64,000 bases of DNA from Dryas octopetala (taxonomy: Eukaryota; Streptophyta; Magnoliopsida; Rosales; Rosaceae). The notes under the pieces are model-generated. The model was given only the letters and a program-made list of their open reading frames with translations, was not told the origin of the DNA and did no database searches. The stretch is from the NCBI GenBank assembly GCA_963921425.1, contig OY992835.1:3162001-3226000 (forward strand), read 5' to 3'. Position numbers and translations under genes: made by a program. Shown here one piece after another: positions 1 through 12,510 of this stretch. Within the stretch, counting starts at the first letter, position 1. Each line of letters begins with the position of its first letter.

Positions 1-1440
1 CTCTACCACAACCAAAAATAAAATCTCAGGCCCACAACAAGTAATACAACTCTAATCAGAGCACATCTAATCGACTGTACAATCATATCTCATTTTAATA
101 ATTTCAAGGGAAGACATTGATCCTATTATACCAATAAGTTGGAGATATGAAACTCGAATGCCTCGACGTGGTAAGATCCGACCTCGGAGATCACTACTAC
201 AGAGATAGCCCTAGCTTCGATCCTCCGCCGGATCGTCACGAACCACGATCGTCTCACCTTGATCAGAAAATTCTTCCTAAGATGAGTTTAGTATCGGCAA
301 AGTCACAAATTTCTATCCAACACTTTTCGGCTTCTCCAACAACTTCGGACCAGCTCACAAATCAACCCATGATCAACGACTGGTCCGATTAAACTCACCC
401 AATTCCCATTCAGCGGCCATGTGGCCTCGGAGTGGCCGGAATTCAACACTGCCGCCAGTTCCGACGGCTGCCCAAACCTGGTTCGAGACCAGAAGTCGCC
501 GGAGTCGCCGGAACGGCCACCGGAGTAGCCGCGGTCTTCTAGCTTCGCACCACCGTTTTGGGAGGTCGTCGGAGTGAAAGAATTGTACGGGGAAGCTCAG
601 AACGTCGAGGGGAATCGATTTGTAGTGGTCGGACCTCGCAATTTGGCCGGAAAATCCAAGTCATCTGCAGGGGCTGGCTTCGGATTTCGCGCCGTCACGT
701 CGTGGTGGTGGTCCGATTGGGTGATTAGAGGCTAGGGGAAGATGGAGAAGGAGAAGGCGAGGTGATGGGTGGGTGTCTCGTCGCCATTGGCTGCCGGACG
801 GCGAGACACTCGCCGGAGGAGACAATCGGCCAGAGAGAAAGGAGAGGAAAGAGAGAGAATCGGGGGGGGGTGTGCGTGAGGAGAGAGAGAGATAGGAATT
901 TAAATAAAAGTTTGGATCTTTCTAGAAATCCCTAGAATGCAAAAGTCTAAAATGCCCTCCAAACTTTGTTCGTCTGTAAATCCAAATCGTAACTCTGTTC
1001 TACGCGTGCTTCATGTCTACGAACTCGTGGGATCGGAATCTATCCAACGGGCCAAAAGTCAAAAACGAACGCCCACTAATTTTAAAAGTCAACATTGGGG
1101 TCAAGTCTAATTTAAAACGAAAATTTAAAATAAATACAAAACATTTTATTTCTCAATAAATTCCCAAAATAATCACAATGAATTCTCCAATCTTTAAAAT
1201 ACTTTTCAAAATAAAACTTAGAAAAAATACATGGTCTTACAAATCTTAAAATGAAACATTTTAAATCTAAATTAAAATTTTAAATAACGTTAAATCAATT
1301 TCAATGAAAACATTAAATAAACTCTCAAAGTAAATTAAAAAATTTCCAAGGTCGCAAAACTAAACTTCCTTAAAACCCTCTTAAAACCAAAGTTAAATAA
1401 AAATTTAAACTTCCAGTGAAATTTGGGTCGGGTCGTTACA

Positions 1441-2812
1441 ACCTTCCCCCCTTACAAAAATTTCGTCCTCGAAATTTAGTATAATCGTAACGGACAAGTG
1501 ATGCCCGAACTCGTAACTCCTATCAAGTTTCTAAGCTGGTTCCACCAAAGTACGATCCCACCATGAGACTTGACTAAAGCAATATTTCTTTATATGTAGT
1601 ACCTCGCTTCTTTGGTCTAAATAAAAGTATAATACTCGTCAAAGTGAATTGTCGCCATATCAAAATCCAAAATGTGAATCACAACTCCTATCTCGACGTT
1701 AGAGCAATGGTGTGCCCTGTAACTCATTAAGTCATCCACTAAAAGTTTCATCATTGTACCACTGGAGTAGATGTCACTAATAGGCAACGAGAGAGCGTCA
1801 TCGTGTCCATCCAAAAATTCACATAGAGACGTCAAGATCGTTATCCGCACATGATCATGTACTGTACCGGCTGCTCGTATGAATATGTGCTTGATATGCT
1901 AACTCCTTTATTTTACTTGACTTGTAAATTCTCAACTTGTGTGATAAGTAATCGTAGCCGATATAATTAACCCTTTGGCTTAATCGAAGAAAATCCGAAT
2001 TCTTGCCCAAGTTGTCTTCATTTCCTTGCTGATCCCTCTGTTGATCACGTGTCCGGGTGATTTGTTTAAGTCTCACCACGCTTCCGCTGCGCCACTCTGA
2101 TTGACCCTCTGATCTCTAAATGTATCCAATAGTATTCTAAATACCCTCTGCTCACAACCTCTAAAATTATTACTATAACTACTTCCCTTGCATAATAAGG
2201 ATGTAAGGTATTCAGTGTCCTCGTCCCAATAGCCCAAAACTAACTCCTTATGGCATCCTTATTCCAAACAAATTCACCAATTTTTACTTATCCTTTATCT
2301 ACATAGCAAATTAAGCTGAAGTCTCACTCAAATCAAAATCATTGCATAGAGACAATTCCTACTTCATCCAAATTTCAACTGAGTTCCACTATGTTGCCAC
2401 CCTAATAATTAATCCTTCTAGGACGAATCCAAACTACGCAACCAATCTCTATCATAAAACTCAAACCTGATTGCTCGAAATGAGTTCATAACGTCTTACA
2501 GAAACTTTTAAATTGCGTTTGTCAAAGAGTACTACCACAACCATCAAAGTATTTTATACCATCTCAACTCCTCCTTTACTGATTATCTAAAGGTCCTCGA
2601 GTGTACGAATCAAGACTACCGCTAATCACGTTAACGTCACGTCGATAAATAAACTATATCCCCCAAAACGTACTACAACTTCTGTGAGGTCGGCCACGTC
2701 GAGGAGGCATATACATACTTTGTCGTAAGTGAAAATTGTTTCCAAATACTTAAGGATGCTCATTAGGTGCGAAGTCTAAAGGAAATCAAAACCGAAGGCT
2801 CTGATACCAAGT
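1441..2812 (-). other. Interior of the non-autonomous LTR element, no coding capacity seen
   Basis: This 1.37-kb stretch between PPT and PBS has only short open frames (up to 77 codons) with no recognisable Gag, protease, RT, RNase H or integrase motif. It therefore supplies cis signals only: the primer-binding site at 2798-2809 and the polypurine tract at 1441-1455. Confidence 0.7.
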
Positions 2813-4422
2813 TGACAGAACCGCCCCCAGATTCCACCCTGAAACCCGGAGAGGTCCTGCGGGAATCCAAATTCAAGGAAAATCCTACCGAAAATTCGGC
2901 AGAACCTCCCCTGAAAATGGACTAACCCAGAAATTTCAAACCTGTTAAAACACTTCTAAGATATCAACCACCTCTACCACCTCTACCACAACCAAAAATA
3001 AAATCTCAGGCCCACAACAAGTAATACAACTCTAATCAGAGCACATCTAATCGACTGTACAATCATATCTCATTTTAATAATTTCAAGGGAAGACATTGA
3101 TCCTATTATACCAATAAGTTGGAGATATGAGACTCGAATGCCTTGACGTGGTAAGATCCGACCTCGGAGATCACTACTACAGAGATAGCCCTAGCTTCGA
3201 TCCTCCGCCGGATCGTCACGAACCACGATCGTCTCACCTTGATCAGAAAATTCTTCCTAAGATGAGTTTAGTATCGGCAAAGTCACAAATTTCTATCCAA
3301 CACTTTTCGGCTTCTCCAACAACTTCGGACCAGCTCACAAATCAACCCATGATCAACGACTGGTCCGATTAAACTCACCCAATTCCCATTCAGCGGCCAT
3401 GTGGCCTCGGAGTGGCCGGAATTCGACACTGCCGCCAGTTCCGACGGCTGCCCAAACCTGGTTCGAGACCAGAAGTCGCCGGAGTCGCCGGAACGGCCAC
3501 CGGAGTAGCCGCGGTCTTCTAGCTTCGCACCACCGTTTTGGGAGGTCGTCGGAGTGAAAGAATTGTACGGGGAAGCTCAGAACGTCGAGGGGAATCGATT
3601 TGTAGTGGTCGGACCTCGCAATTTGGCCGGAAAATCCAAGTCATCTGCAGGGGCTGGCTTCGGATTTCGCGCCGTCACGTCGTGGTGGTGGTCCGATTGG
3701 GTGATTAGAGGCTAGGGGAAGATGGAGAAGGAGAAGGCGAGGTGATGGGTGGGTGTCTCGTCGCCATTGGCTGCCGGACGGCGAGACACTCGCCGGAGGA
3801 GACAATTGGCCAGAGAGAAAGGAGAGGAAATAGAGAGAATCCGGGGGGGGGTGTGCGTGAGGAGAGAGAGAGATAGGAATTTAAATAAAAGTTTGGATCT
3901 TTCTAGAAATCCCTAGAATGCAAAAGTCTAAAATGCCCTCCAAACTTTGTTCGTCTGTAAAATCCAAATCGTAACTCTGTTCTACGCGTGCTTCATGTCT
4001 ACGAACTCGTGGGATCGGGATCTATCCAACGGGCCAAAAGTCAAAAACGAACGCCCACTAATTTTAAAAGTCAACGTTGGGGTCAAGTCTAATTTAAAAC
4101 GAAAATTTAAAATAAATACAAAACATTTTATTTCTCAATAAATTCCCAAAATAATCACAATGAATTCTCCAATCTTTAAAATACTTTTCAAAATAACACT
4201 TAGAAAAAATACATGGTCTTACAAATCTTAAAATGAAACATTTTAAATCTAAATTAAAATTTTAAATAACGTTAAATCAATTTCAGTGAAAACATTAAAT
4301 AAACTCTCAAAGTAAATTAAAAAATTTCCAAGGTCGCAAAACTAAACTTCCTTAAAACCCTCTTAAAACCAAAGTTAAATAAAAATTTAAACTTCCAGTG
4401 AAATTTGGGTCGGGTCGTTACA
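2813..4422 (-). repeat. 5' LTR of the non-autonomous element (1610 bp)
   Basis: Complete LTR, TGACAG at its left edge and TCGTTACA at its right edge on the plus strand. The matching copy is 1-1440, whose left end lies outside the window. A block around 3200-3240 (GATCCTCCGCCGGATCGT and neighbours) is also present near 5240 and, inverted, near 17880, so three LTRs in this window share a conserved internal block. Open frames inside it (for example 3127-3372) occur in both LTR copies and are not separate genes. Confidence 0.88.
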
Positions 4423-7279
4423 AAAACAAGCTCATAAAGATATGCCTTTGCTTAAATCATGCTCATAAATTATCCTTTCTTTTCTTGTAAAGAAATCCTT
4501 AAGATAAGTAAATATGGTGTAACTCATTTTAATCCTTAAGAGATTAATATTTAACGCTTTTCAAAACCTCTTATGAAACCTTCACATAAAAGTCATGCAT
4601 GCAACCATGAGTTGAAATCCCAAATCCTTAACTCAAATAAAAGAAATAAATTCATTTAATAGATGTTTCTCAAACAATTAACCATAAATAAATTAACCAT
4701 AAATAAATTCTTGGCCAAAAAAAAAACCATAAATAAATTCTTGAACAAAACCAATGGAATTCCAACCAAAACATAAATCTTTTTCCACCGAGAGTAAATA
4801 TTATCGTATTTCCAAGGAAAATTTAAATCCATGAGCGTAATGTATAACTCAATGTAAATTCAATAAGCACAAATCCAATTAATTCTTTTCGATCAAAAAC
4901 CGAAGTAATAAATAAGCCGTAAGGAGAAAGTAAGAAGCTAGAATCCTTTCCAAGGAGGTCCATCAACTTAAATGGTCCAACAAGTAAAACCATGTTTTTA
5001 AGCTTATATACGAAGGTATTTGAGAACCCGAAATCCAACATTTATTCATCAAAACCCAAAATCAAATTCAAGATACTTAACATAATTAAATCAATGAAAT
5101 TTCATAAAATTCTTTTGAAAAGTAAAAGTTCGCTCACACTTATTATTTCTCAATCAAACTCAAATAACCAATATAAAGCACGAATTTCATAAATCATTTA
5201 AAGAAACAAAGGTCCACTCACAGTGAGAATCTTAGCTACGATCCTCTGCCGGATCATCTCGGGCCACGATCGTCTCGCCTATAAAATAACACGATAAAAT
5301 ACATTTAGCCTCGACTTGAAAGCATTTAAAGTGTGTGTGTGTGTGTATACAAAGCCTAACGTCCTACCCAACTCACGTTCTTCATAACGATTAGAAATCG
5401 CTCTTTCTAAAACTATGACACTCTCACACCTATTCCCAAACCTTCCCGGCTCAAACCCACGACACCCACGTTCTCAATTTAACCATAAACCGAAAGAAAC
5501 CCTGCATGTGACCTACCTAAATTGAGAATTCGTCCGAGAGTTAATTCATTATCCAAAAAGTGTCCGATCACGATCCAAATTGAAAATTCCGTCAACCCAA
5601 GGGGCATCCGCCTAATCAAAAACATTAACCAAGAGAGGGGCGCACGCCTCTTGTTTCCTTTATTTTTTTCTTTGTTTCTTTTTGCCTGGTCTTCCCTTTT
5701 TTTTTTTTCCGCACTGCCTCGTTATCTTGTTCCCACTTATATTAGTTTTTCTCTTCTTTTCTGTATAGGAAATGGCAGACCCAAGTCTTTCTTTTTTATC
5801 TCCACCGTCAAACCTCTTCTTGTCATTCTGTATTAGCCCTATCTTCTTTTATGAATAGGAAACAAAACTAATCCTTTCCAACTCATAGCAAATCACTCAA
5901 AGGTGGCGGGCCAAGTTTCCATCATTTAATCTCAAAGGTAGCAAATCACGTTGTATTCCTCTCAATAGTTTATAAATTTTCAAACTAATAAAATATATTG
6001 TTGGCACCCTTAGAAGCTGGGCCTAGGCAGTTGCACTCACTGCCCCCCCTCTAGGCCGGCCGACAGTGTTGGGGTGTGGAGGTAGTGATGTTGGCAATGA
6101 GGGTTGTGGTGGTGATGATATATGGTAGTGGTAACTGTGCTTTATCTTGGAATTTTGGAAATGACATGTATTTAGATAGAATTTAAAGTTGGGATTTATG
6201 GCTTCCAAATTCCACTTTTTTTTCCACGTAGAATTTTAAGATTTCTTTGTCCATAATACCAAACAAGGGAATTGAAGCTTGTCATTTCACAAATTCTGAC
6301 TTTTAATGAAATTCCGAGTTCAATTTCCTCATCCAAACACACCGTAAGGGTCTGTTTTTCACATTATTTAAAGGAAGTGGCGGCTGGGTGGTTGAAACCA
6401 CCGCCACAGCCGCTCAAAGTAGTGGTACAAAACCAAATTTCACCATTTCTTCAAAATTTCTCCAACTTTTCAGTTCTAACAGTAAAAATTGGGGTTCCTA
6501 GAGATGAAACTTATCCAATAAAACATCAAGAACATCCTCTAATCCAAAAACCCAAGGAAATCCCGAAATGGCTCTAAATGCTCAGAATTTAAAGTTTTAA
6601 GTTTCAAGATTTTTAAGCTACAAACCAAAGGAAATGAAAGCCCAAAAGAAGAGGAAGGAAACCCACCTAAGATGGAGGTGAAAGGCGCCAGAAATCTAGT
6701 TGGAAAATAGAAGAGAAGCCGGCGGTCTGTGAGGATTTCTCGAGCTGTGGTCGCGCGCAGAGGGGCTGGCTAGCTGGAGGAAGAGCCGGCGAGCTGGCTG
6801 GCGTCGGGGAGGCACGCCAGTGATCTCAGGTGCCGAAAATGGCTGGGCGGCCCCAGGCCGGTGTATGCAGGTGTGGGTTGCGGGGGAACAGAGAGAACAG
6901 AAAGAGATAGGGTGCGGGGAGACAGAGAGATGGCTCGTGGGGGGGGGGGGGTCGGGGGTCTGACTTAAAGAGATAAAAACAATCAGAAGTTTCCAGAAAA
7001 ATTTGGAAACTTAAAAATTTTTAATTCTATAATTACTAAAATGTTCCCCCCCAACTTCAATTGTCCGCGAAATTCTAATTGTAACTCCAAATATCGAACT
7101 GATTTCGCCTTTGCGTTCGTTAACTCAAGCTCTAATTAATTATCTAGAATTTATTGACCAAGAGTTTCATTTTTAAATTATACCTCTAAAACTCTGGAAC
7201 CCCCGTTTTTAATTATTAAAAAAATCCAAAATTAAATTAACTCAAATTTCAAACGCAGACTTAGAGTCGGGTCGTTACA
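4423..7279 (-). mobile_element. Older gypsy-type LTR, interrupted on its left by the 1-4422 element
   Basis: The right edge reads GAGTCGGGTCGTTACA, the same minus-strand LTR start as the neighbouring element. It is followed by TTAAATTT-like sequence belonging to another repeat, not by a PPT, so this is either a solo LTR or the 5' LTR of an element whose remainder lies left of the window. The internal block at 5228-5282 matches the conserved block of the other two LTRs and is followed by a short (GT)n run at 5331-5347. The left boundary is where the younger element inserted, so the outer LTR must continue before position 1. Divergence from the other LTRs is high, so it is older. No gene is seen inside. 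Confidence 0.65.
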
Positions 7280-7752
7280 TTAAAATTTTTAAATCAATAC
7301 ATGCATACTTTTGAGTATTGTAAAAAGTTATAAGGGGTGTATGAGTGATAAAGTAATAATTAAATAATTTGGGACAGTGCTTGGCTTCCTCAGGAGGAGC
7401 TCCTCCTTACCAAGAGATGTGGCATCATCATAGTTAACATCTGTCTTTTTGTGCCTTCGTTCCAACTTCTAACACAAGAGAAAGGAAAGGCATACATGCA
7501 TGGAAGGGTTATCTTTTTCTTTTTCTTTTTCTTTTTTCTTTTTTTTTTCTTTTTTTTTTCTTTTTCTTCTTCTTTTTCTTTTTCTTTTTGTTTTCTTTCT
7601 TTTTGTTTTTTTTCTTCTTTTTCTTGTTCATTTTGTTTTTGTTTTTGTTTTTCATTCTCATTCTCTTTTTCTTTTACCTTTTTTTTTTCCATTAATGATG
7701 CTAGAGTCACTAAATTTGTTCATCAATATATTTTTCAGAGTGGGACTAAACT
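7280..7752 (-). repeat. Inverted partial copy of the 2.5-kb repeat unit
   Basis: This stretch is the reverse complement of the right arm of the tandem units at 21582-33885, including GGAGGAGCTCCTCC, the T-rich tract (A-rich on the other strand) and the segment next to it. The outer LTR ending at 7279 interrupts it. Apparent proteins from the T-rich tract are low-complexity runs, not genes. Confidence 0.8.
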
Positions 7753-8244
7753 AAATAAATCAAACAATACAAACATCATTTAGTTAACAAAATTTGTTAC
7801 TCTTCTAACCCTTACCGTTCCCTCTTCTATATGGTGCTGTTCTTCGAACCTCTCGACTCCATTTTTCAATACAGACTCAATGGTACAGGTTTGGAGGCAA
7901 TTCGAGATATGTAGATATATGTTTTAATTTCAAATTTTAATTAAAGAGAGTGAGCTTTATTAATTTTAAATTATTTCTAATTTATATTTTTTGTTATGGT
8001 TTGGCACTTGTATGTTCGGGTTTAGGTTCGGGTGTGGTGTTAGAGATCCCGGAAGAGTAAGTTGAGCAAGCTAGTTCGGATTCGAGGTAGGAGGTCTTGG
8101 GAAAACCTTTAAGGTAATTGATTATATTAAATTTTGTGAAACTTACATTATGCTTGATTGAGTTATATGATTGATATATCTGAGTGATATTATTGGTTGA
8201 TTTGGTTGAATATTAAATATGAGATAAACATTGTTATGTGTTAT
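7753..8244. other. Repeat-like non-coding stretch, unassigned
   Basis: AT-rich sequence without a credible open frame. Phrases such as GGTCTTGGGAAAACCTTTAAGG and the text after 9191 resemble old gypsy LTR sequence split by the insertion at 8245-9190, but no element ends can be fixed. Confidence 0.35.
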
Positions 8245-9190
8245 TGTTTACACCCTATTTCGGGAAATTGGGCCGGATATCACGTCTAAGCCCAAAAAGC
8301 ATGTTTCAGCCCAAGTTCAAGTTTGAAGCTTAATCTCAGTCCAAGCCCACGACGAGCAAGTACCAGCAGGCCCATCTCGCCAAAGCCCATCTTTTAATAA
8401 GGAAAGTCCTACTGGTTTACGTCGAGTTCTCCTTGGTAAGTTAGGATTTCTAAATCAGGCAAGTAAAGCAAGTCTTGGGCGTGAAGTAAGGAGAGAAGGA
8501 GTTTGAATGCAAGTAGGATAGGGTTTCCTGTAATTCTTGGAGGGTAACTCCTATATAAGCAAGGCATTGAAGACAGAAATCTCTCTCAATACATCTCAAA
8601 CCAAGCACAAGCTTTTCAACAACTCAAGTTCTAAAATTCTCAAAGATCTCAACTTTTTCTTTGACTCGTTAAGACCTAGTTTTCTTTGTTTTTGGCTCTG
8701 CTAAAATATTGTTCTCTTAGTATCGATTTCTTTTGGTTATTGTTCCCTTTTGTTAGTTATTTTTCTTTATGAATTTCATCATAAGAACTCGTATTGTTAC
8801 TCAGTTTCGTGATAATCAAATTATTCACACCTTTTTCATTAAAATCCATTACTTTGCAATTCATCCAGTCACACAAGCTAATATTGTTCGCATTTACAAA
8901 TTTGAGCATAGAGTCATTGAAACCAACGACGATTAGAAGTCCTTGAGGATCAAGGCAGTTAGAACCTTTGACGAGAATTTGTTCCTTGCTCGCTTACAAT
9001 CGTTTGGTTACCTTGCTCGCTTACAATCGTTTGGTTAGAAGACAGAGAATCCAGCGCAAATCAACAAATTCAATATCTTTTCTATTAAGGCTATTTAGCC
9101 TAGAATAGTGGCAAGCCTAAACATCAACTAGGACTGCAGTATTCTTATCAGGGATCTTGGCAATCCTTGCCATGAGTTTTGAGGGTAATA
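8245..9190 (+). mobile_element. Probable solo LTR (946 bp)
   Basis: The stretch begins TGTTTACACCCT and ends GAGGGTAATA, an imperfect inverted pair, and is flanked on both sides by GTTAT (8240-8244 and 9191-9195), consistent with a 5-bp target-site duplication. A TATA-like box (CTATATAAGC, about 8551) is followed by a leader-like region, as expected for an LTR promoter. Near the 3' end a ~27-bp sequence is duplicated in tandem (about 8985-9038). There is no internal region, PBS or coding sequence, so a solo LTR from recombination is the simplest reading. The non-canonical TA end lowers confidence. Confidence 0.5.
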
Positions 9191-10371
9191 GTTATATTTA
9201 AGCATATTTACAATTATATTCAAGCTAGGTCGGATTCGGGAAAGTATGAAAGTTTTCTAGATTGATCTAAAGAGAATTATGACATGAGAAATGGTTGAGG
9301 ACCATGTTTTTGAGAAAACGATTATGAGTTTATGAGAAAAGACTTTTGTGTAGTTGAGTATAATTCTTGTAAGGGACCAGATTATGTCAGCTTAAATGTG
9401 CACAAGTGGGAAGAGAAGCCCCTTCAACAATGAGTGTTGATAAAATAATCTTATCTGGAATGTGGCATTGGCGACCGAGATATTATGTAAGATGGCTAAC
9501 AAAAGAGGAGTGTGAGTCATGGGAATGAAAATAATGAGAATTAGATTGCATGCATTATCATATTATTTGATATTATTCTATGATTGAGTGAAAATTAATT
9601 TAATTAATTTAGTCAATTAATTGTGGTAAGCTTTATGTTCCTACTGAGCTGTTGATGTTCAACCCTAAAAAAAGATTTTGCAAATGTACGTTGAACCAGA
9701 AATCTAAAATCCTACTTGTTGTGATGTGCGAAGGACGAGCTTATTTATGGTGAAAGCCTACGAGCTTATTTATTTATTTGATAGACAATGAGAGATGAAA
9801 CCATTGAATATCGATTTAAACGATCGAGATTATTGATAACAAAGAGCCATGATCGACAATTGGCGCTGGATTAAGTGTATATATAATGCCAAACTAAGCA
9901 ACATAAATATAATAACTCAATCAGATAGAAGTCTTGTTAGGTTTCATTATTTGGACTTTTTTTTATTTTTTTTTTCATTCTGCTACTTCTTCCCACCCAC
10001 AACTTTTGCGTTCTAGTTTTATTTTTACAATTTAGTTCACATAATATATCAAATTCCCTTCAACCTATGTAGCACACAGAAATTTTGGCATGAACCTGGT
10101 TCATTAATTGGACCATGCCAATCTGCTTTTAGGGGACACAAAAACAACATTTTGCCTACATGACAAGATGTGAATGATGTGCATGGTCTATGTGTCAAAA
10201 CTTCTCATATAGCACAAGCAATTTGTTGTAGATAGAAATTAATAAACCAACCAGCAAAGCCAAAAGACTGAATAAATTGATACATAACTAAAAGTCTCCT
10301 GCTGCAAATGTAACTGACTGATTATATAAAAAAAAATACATATCTCCTTTTGCCATAAACTATTTCAAGAT
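9191..10371. other. Intergenic, old repeat remnants
   Basis: The first ~550 bp look like decayed LTR sequence continuing from before the solo LTR. The remainder, up to the 3' end of the DUF4220 gene, is AT-rich with a T-rich run near 9958-9975. No open frame or RNA gene is supported. Confidence 0.4.
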
Positions 10372-12510
10372 CTATTGACTTAGAGATTCCATCATTTTCG
10401 TCAAGAAAAAAGAAATATAGGAATCCCATTTGTCAAATTCGGAATACCGTTTGTCACGTTCTTTTTCATAATCCCAAACTTGCAAATATGTTTTAGTCCC
10501 CTCTGCTTTTCCTGATTTCACACTCTGTGTTAGAAAGAGCCAGACCCATGTGAGAAGCTCACCCCCTTGTCCAAGTCTTCGAGCATGGTTATTTTTTGTG
10601 CTCTCCTTTGCGGCATGGCATATAATCTCCATCCACACGCAATTCAATATTCCCCATTTACCATTTTCCTTCTCCAGAAGTTTTTTGATAAGCACCTGTG
10701 CCTTACCTATTAATATATTGATTCGAGTGTTTGTTTGTTCTGACGTTACGAAAGCATTCTCCACAGATGCTCCCGTTTTTGTTTCTTCGAAGAATGCTTT
10801 GAGAGCTGTGACAGCATCTCTAAACGTAACATCATCTTTTTTAATGGGTAGTATAAAAGGACACATAACAAGTAGATACATCATGTAATTCGACACAAGT
10901 TCGCAAACTTTGCGTGTTTCTTTAAATTGGTCCTCGTCTGTCGAGGACGAGGTATTTGGGGCCCCAGTAGTACTTTGTGAATCTTGATGATGACGATGAT
11001 GATGACAGCAGACTTGCGTGGCAATGTGCCATATAATAATTTTCTCATCAAAATCCAACCTTGTAATACCGCTAGACTCATTGAATTCTTCTTTTTTCGA
11101 TTTTTTGGTATTATAGTCATTGAATGCTTCTTTTTCCGATTTTTTGATGAAATCCCAGCTGTCACTTAAAATAAATTTAGCAATATTCTCTTTCAAATAG
11201 TCAGGGACTTCTTCACAAGTCTCATGCCTGTACTTATCGAGCTTTTCCTCAATCCGAAACAACCTGATGATTCTTCTGCTCAACTTCATGGGCTTCTTGT
11301 CCTTGTCCTTGTCCTTGTCTTTGAGGGAGAAACGAAGGAGATTGAATTGTCCCATTACATTAGACCACCTTTTTCTCTGCTGCTTGTGCTTTGAAAATAA
11401 CCAGGGGAATTTTTTGAACAATTGAGGCGCCAATTGATGATATTTTGGGTACTGCTTGATTAGCCAAAGCATTGTCCAGTCGGAGGAAAGTACTTGAATA
11501 ATTCCATACATTTCTAGAACAAAAGCTCCAACCAATAGTGCCCACGTGATGGCGATATCAACCTTAATCTTCTTGATGTGCTCACCTGCTTCCATGAAAG
11601 TAGTACTAGTCATGATGATCATCAAGTAGGAGAATCCCACAAACACAGACACCGTACAAGAGAAGCTGATGGAGCGAAGAATGCAGCCTAGTTTGGTATA
11701 AGTAATGGCTGCCTTTGTGTAGAGCAAATCGTACATGAGCCCCATTTCAACATCTATTGCCTTCCAGTACTTGAGACCGTCCTTTATATTATTTAGCACC
11801 AACTCAAGGGCGGTCACATCTTCTATAGAGGCGCCATAATTTTCAATATGAGGCTTATATACATCAACAATCTGATTGGCCCACACAAATACTTCGGCAT
11901 CGGGATAAGACGACAATAACAAGTTTGACAACACTTCCGCATCAGGAGAGGTCGATCTTTTAAGTACCACTTCTTTTATGATATTGGCAAATGGCACTGC
12001 TGGTTGAGTATCACATGCGTACTTGAGAACCCATGTTCTCTCTCCGTACTTGATAATTCCAGCCACGAACACCGGCAAAGCTAGATATGAGAACCAAGAA
12101 GAACTAATACTCCAGGACATAAGAAAGACATAAATTGCCACAGTGAGTTGAACAAACAGTCCAAGAAAGTGTCTCAACCATAACTGATTATCATCCACTG
12201 AGTAGGCAGTTATGGTATCTTGCCCACCAAGGTGTAACAAAAGAAAGGGCGCCCATATTCCCCCCATATCAATATTGTTGTTTTTGGCATCAACATCAAC
12301 ATCAGAAAGCTTGCCAAGGGCAACGGTTGCCACCCAATCGGCTACTAAGTAGGCTAACCAAACTGTGATTTGGATCCAAATTTTGGAGATGTACTTTCTA
12401 CGGTTGCCCAACATGAAAAGAATGGTTTGTAAGCTCAGACTAAATACAATCAGCATGCGAACATCCCACACATCCCATAGGCTCCTCACCAATGGTGGAA
12501 TTGGATCCAT
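10372..12510 (-). CDS. DUF4220/DUF594-family plant membrane protein, intact
   Basis: A single uninterrupted 712-codon frame. The N-terminal half matches the plant DUF4220 family: hydrophobic segments around residues 18-35, 44-64, 112-133, 137-154, 283-301 and 320-341, with the conserved GGIWAPFLLLHLGGQDTIT motif at 83-101. A charged run of KD repeats at 398-406 is encoded by a simple repeat. The C-terminal region holds the family landmarks IIIWHIATQVC (491-501), LVSNYMMYLLVMCPF (538-552) and the DUF594 signature ARRLGQGGELLTWVWLFL (643-660). Members are usually 650-750 residues and often intronless, so length and structure are normal. The start is the first Met of the frame, before PIPPLVRSLWDVWDVR, the typical family N-terminus. 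The molecular function is not established. No neighbour is functionally linked; both sides are repeats. Confidence 0.92.
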   Translation of the reverse strand: MDPIPPLVRSLWDVWDVRMLIVFSLSLQTILFMLGNRRKYISKIWIQITVWLAYLVADWVATVALGKLSDVDVDAKNNNIDMGGIWAPFLLLHLGGQDTITAYSVDDNQLWLRHFLGLFVQLTVAIYVFLMSWSISSSWFSYLALPVFVAGIIKYGERTWVLKYACDTQPAVPFANIIKEVVLKRSTSPDAEVLSNLLLSSYPDAEVFVWANQIVDVYKPHIENYGASIEDVTALELVLNNIKDGLKYWKAIDVEMGLMYDLLYTKAAITYTKLGCILRSISFSCTVSVFVGFSYLMIIMTSTTFMEAGEHIKKIKVDIAITWALLVGAFVLEMYGIIQVLSSDWTMLWLIKQYPKYHQLAPQLFKKFPWLFSKHKQQRKRWSNVMGQFNLLRFSLKDKDKDKDKKPMKLSRRIIRLFRIEEKLDKYRHETCEEVPDYLKENIAKFILSDSWDFIKKSEKEAFNDYNTKKSKKEEFNESSGITRLDFDEKIIIWHIATQVCCHHHRHHQDSQSTTGAPNTSSSTDEDQFKETRKVCELVSNYMMYLLVMCPFILPIKKDDVTFRDAVTALKAFFEETKTGASVENAFVTSEQTNTRINILIGKAQVLIKKLLEKENGKWGILNCVWMEIICHAAKESTKNNHARRLGQGGELLTWVWLFLTQSVKSGKAEGTKTYLQVWDYEKERDKRYSEFDKWDSYISFFLTKMMESLSQ

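Larger units (their letters stand above)
1..4422 (-). mobile_element. Non-autonomous Ty3/gypsy-like LTR element (LARD type), 3' LTR cut by window start
   Basis: Two long direct repeats (1-1440 and 2813-4422) flank a 1.37-kb interior. Read on the minus strand the LTR begins TGTAACGACCCGACCC and ends GGGGGCGGTTCTGTCA, so it has TG...CA ends. The interior starts 3 bp after the 5' LTR with TGGTATCAGAGC, the primer-binding site complementary to initiator tRNA-Met (2798-2809), and ends with a polypurine tract GTAAGGGGGGAAGGT (1441-1455) against the 3' LTR. I find no gag, protease, RT or integrase in the interior, so the element would need proteins from a relative. The PPT region and LTR start resemble Tekay/Del-type chromoviruses; that clade call is inference. 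LTR copies differ by about 9 substitutions and 2 one-base indels over 1.44 kb, so insertion is fairly recent. Confidence 0.85.

Noticed and set aside
147..392. 81-codon frame repeated at 3127-3372
   Set aside because: Both lie at the same place in the two LTR copies; duplicated because the LTR is duplicated, with no family match.
7390..7783. Lys/Glu-rich and Phe/Ser-rich frames (also near 22870, 25340, 30130 and 32700)
   Set aside because: Translations of purine/pyrimidine-rich tracts in the 2.5-kb repeat; no domain, composition artefact.
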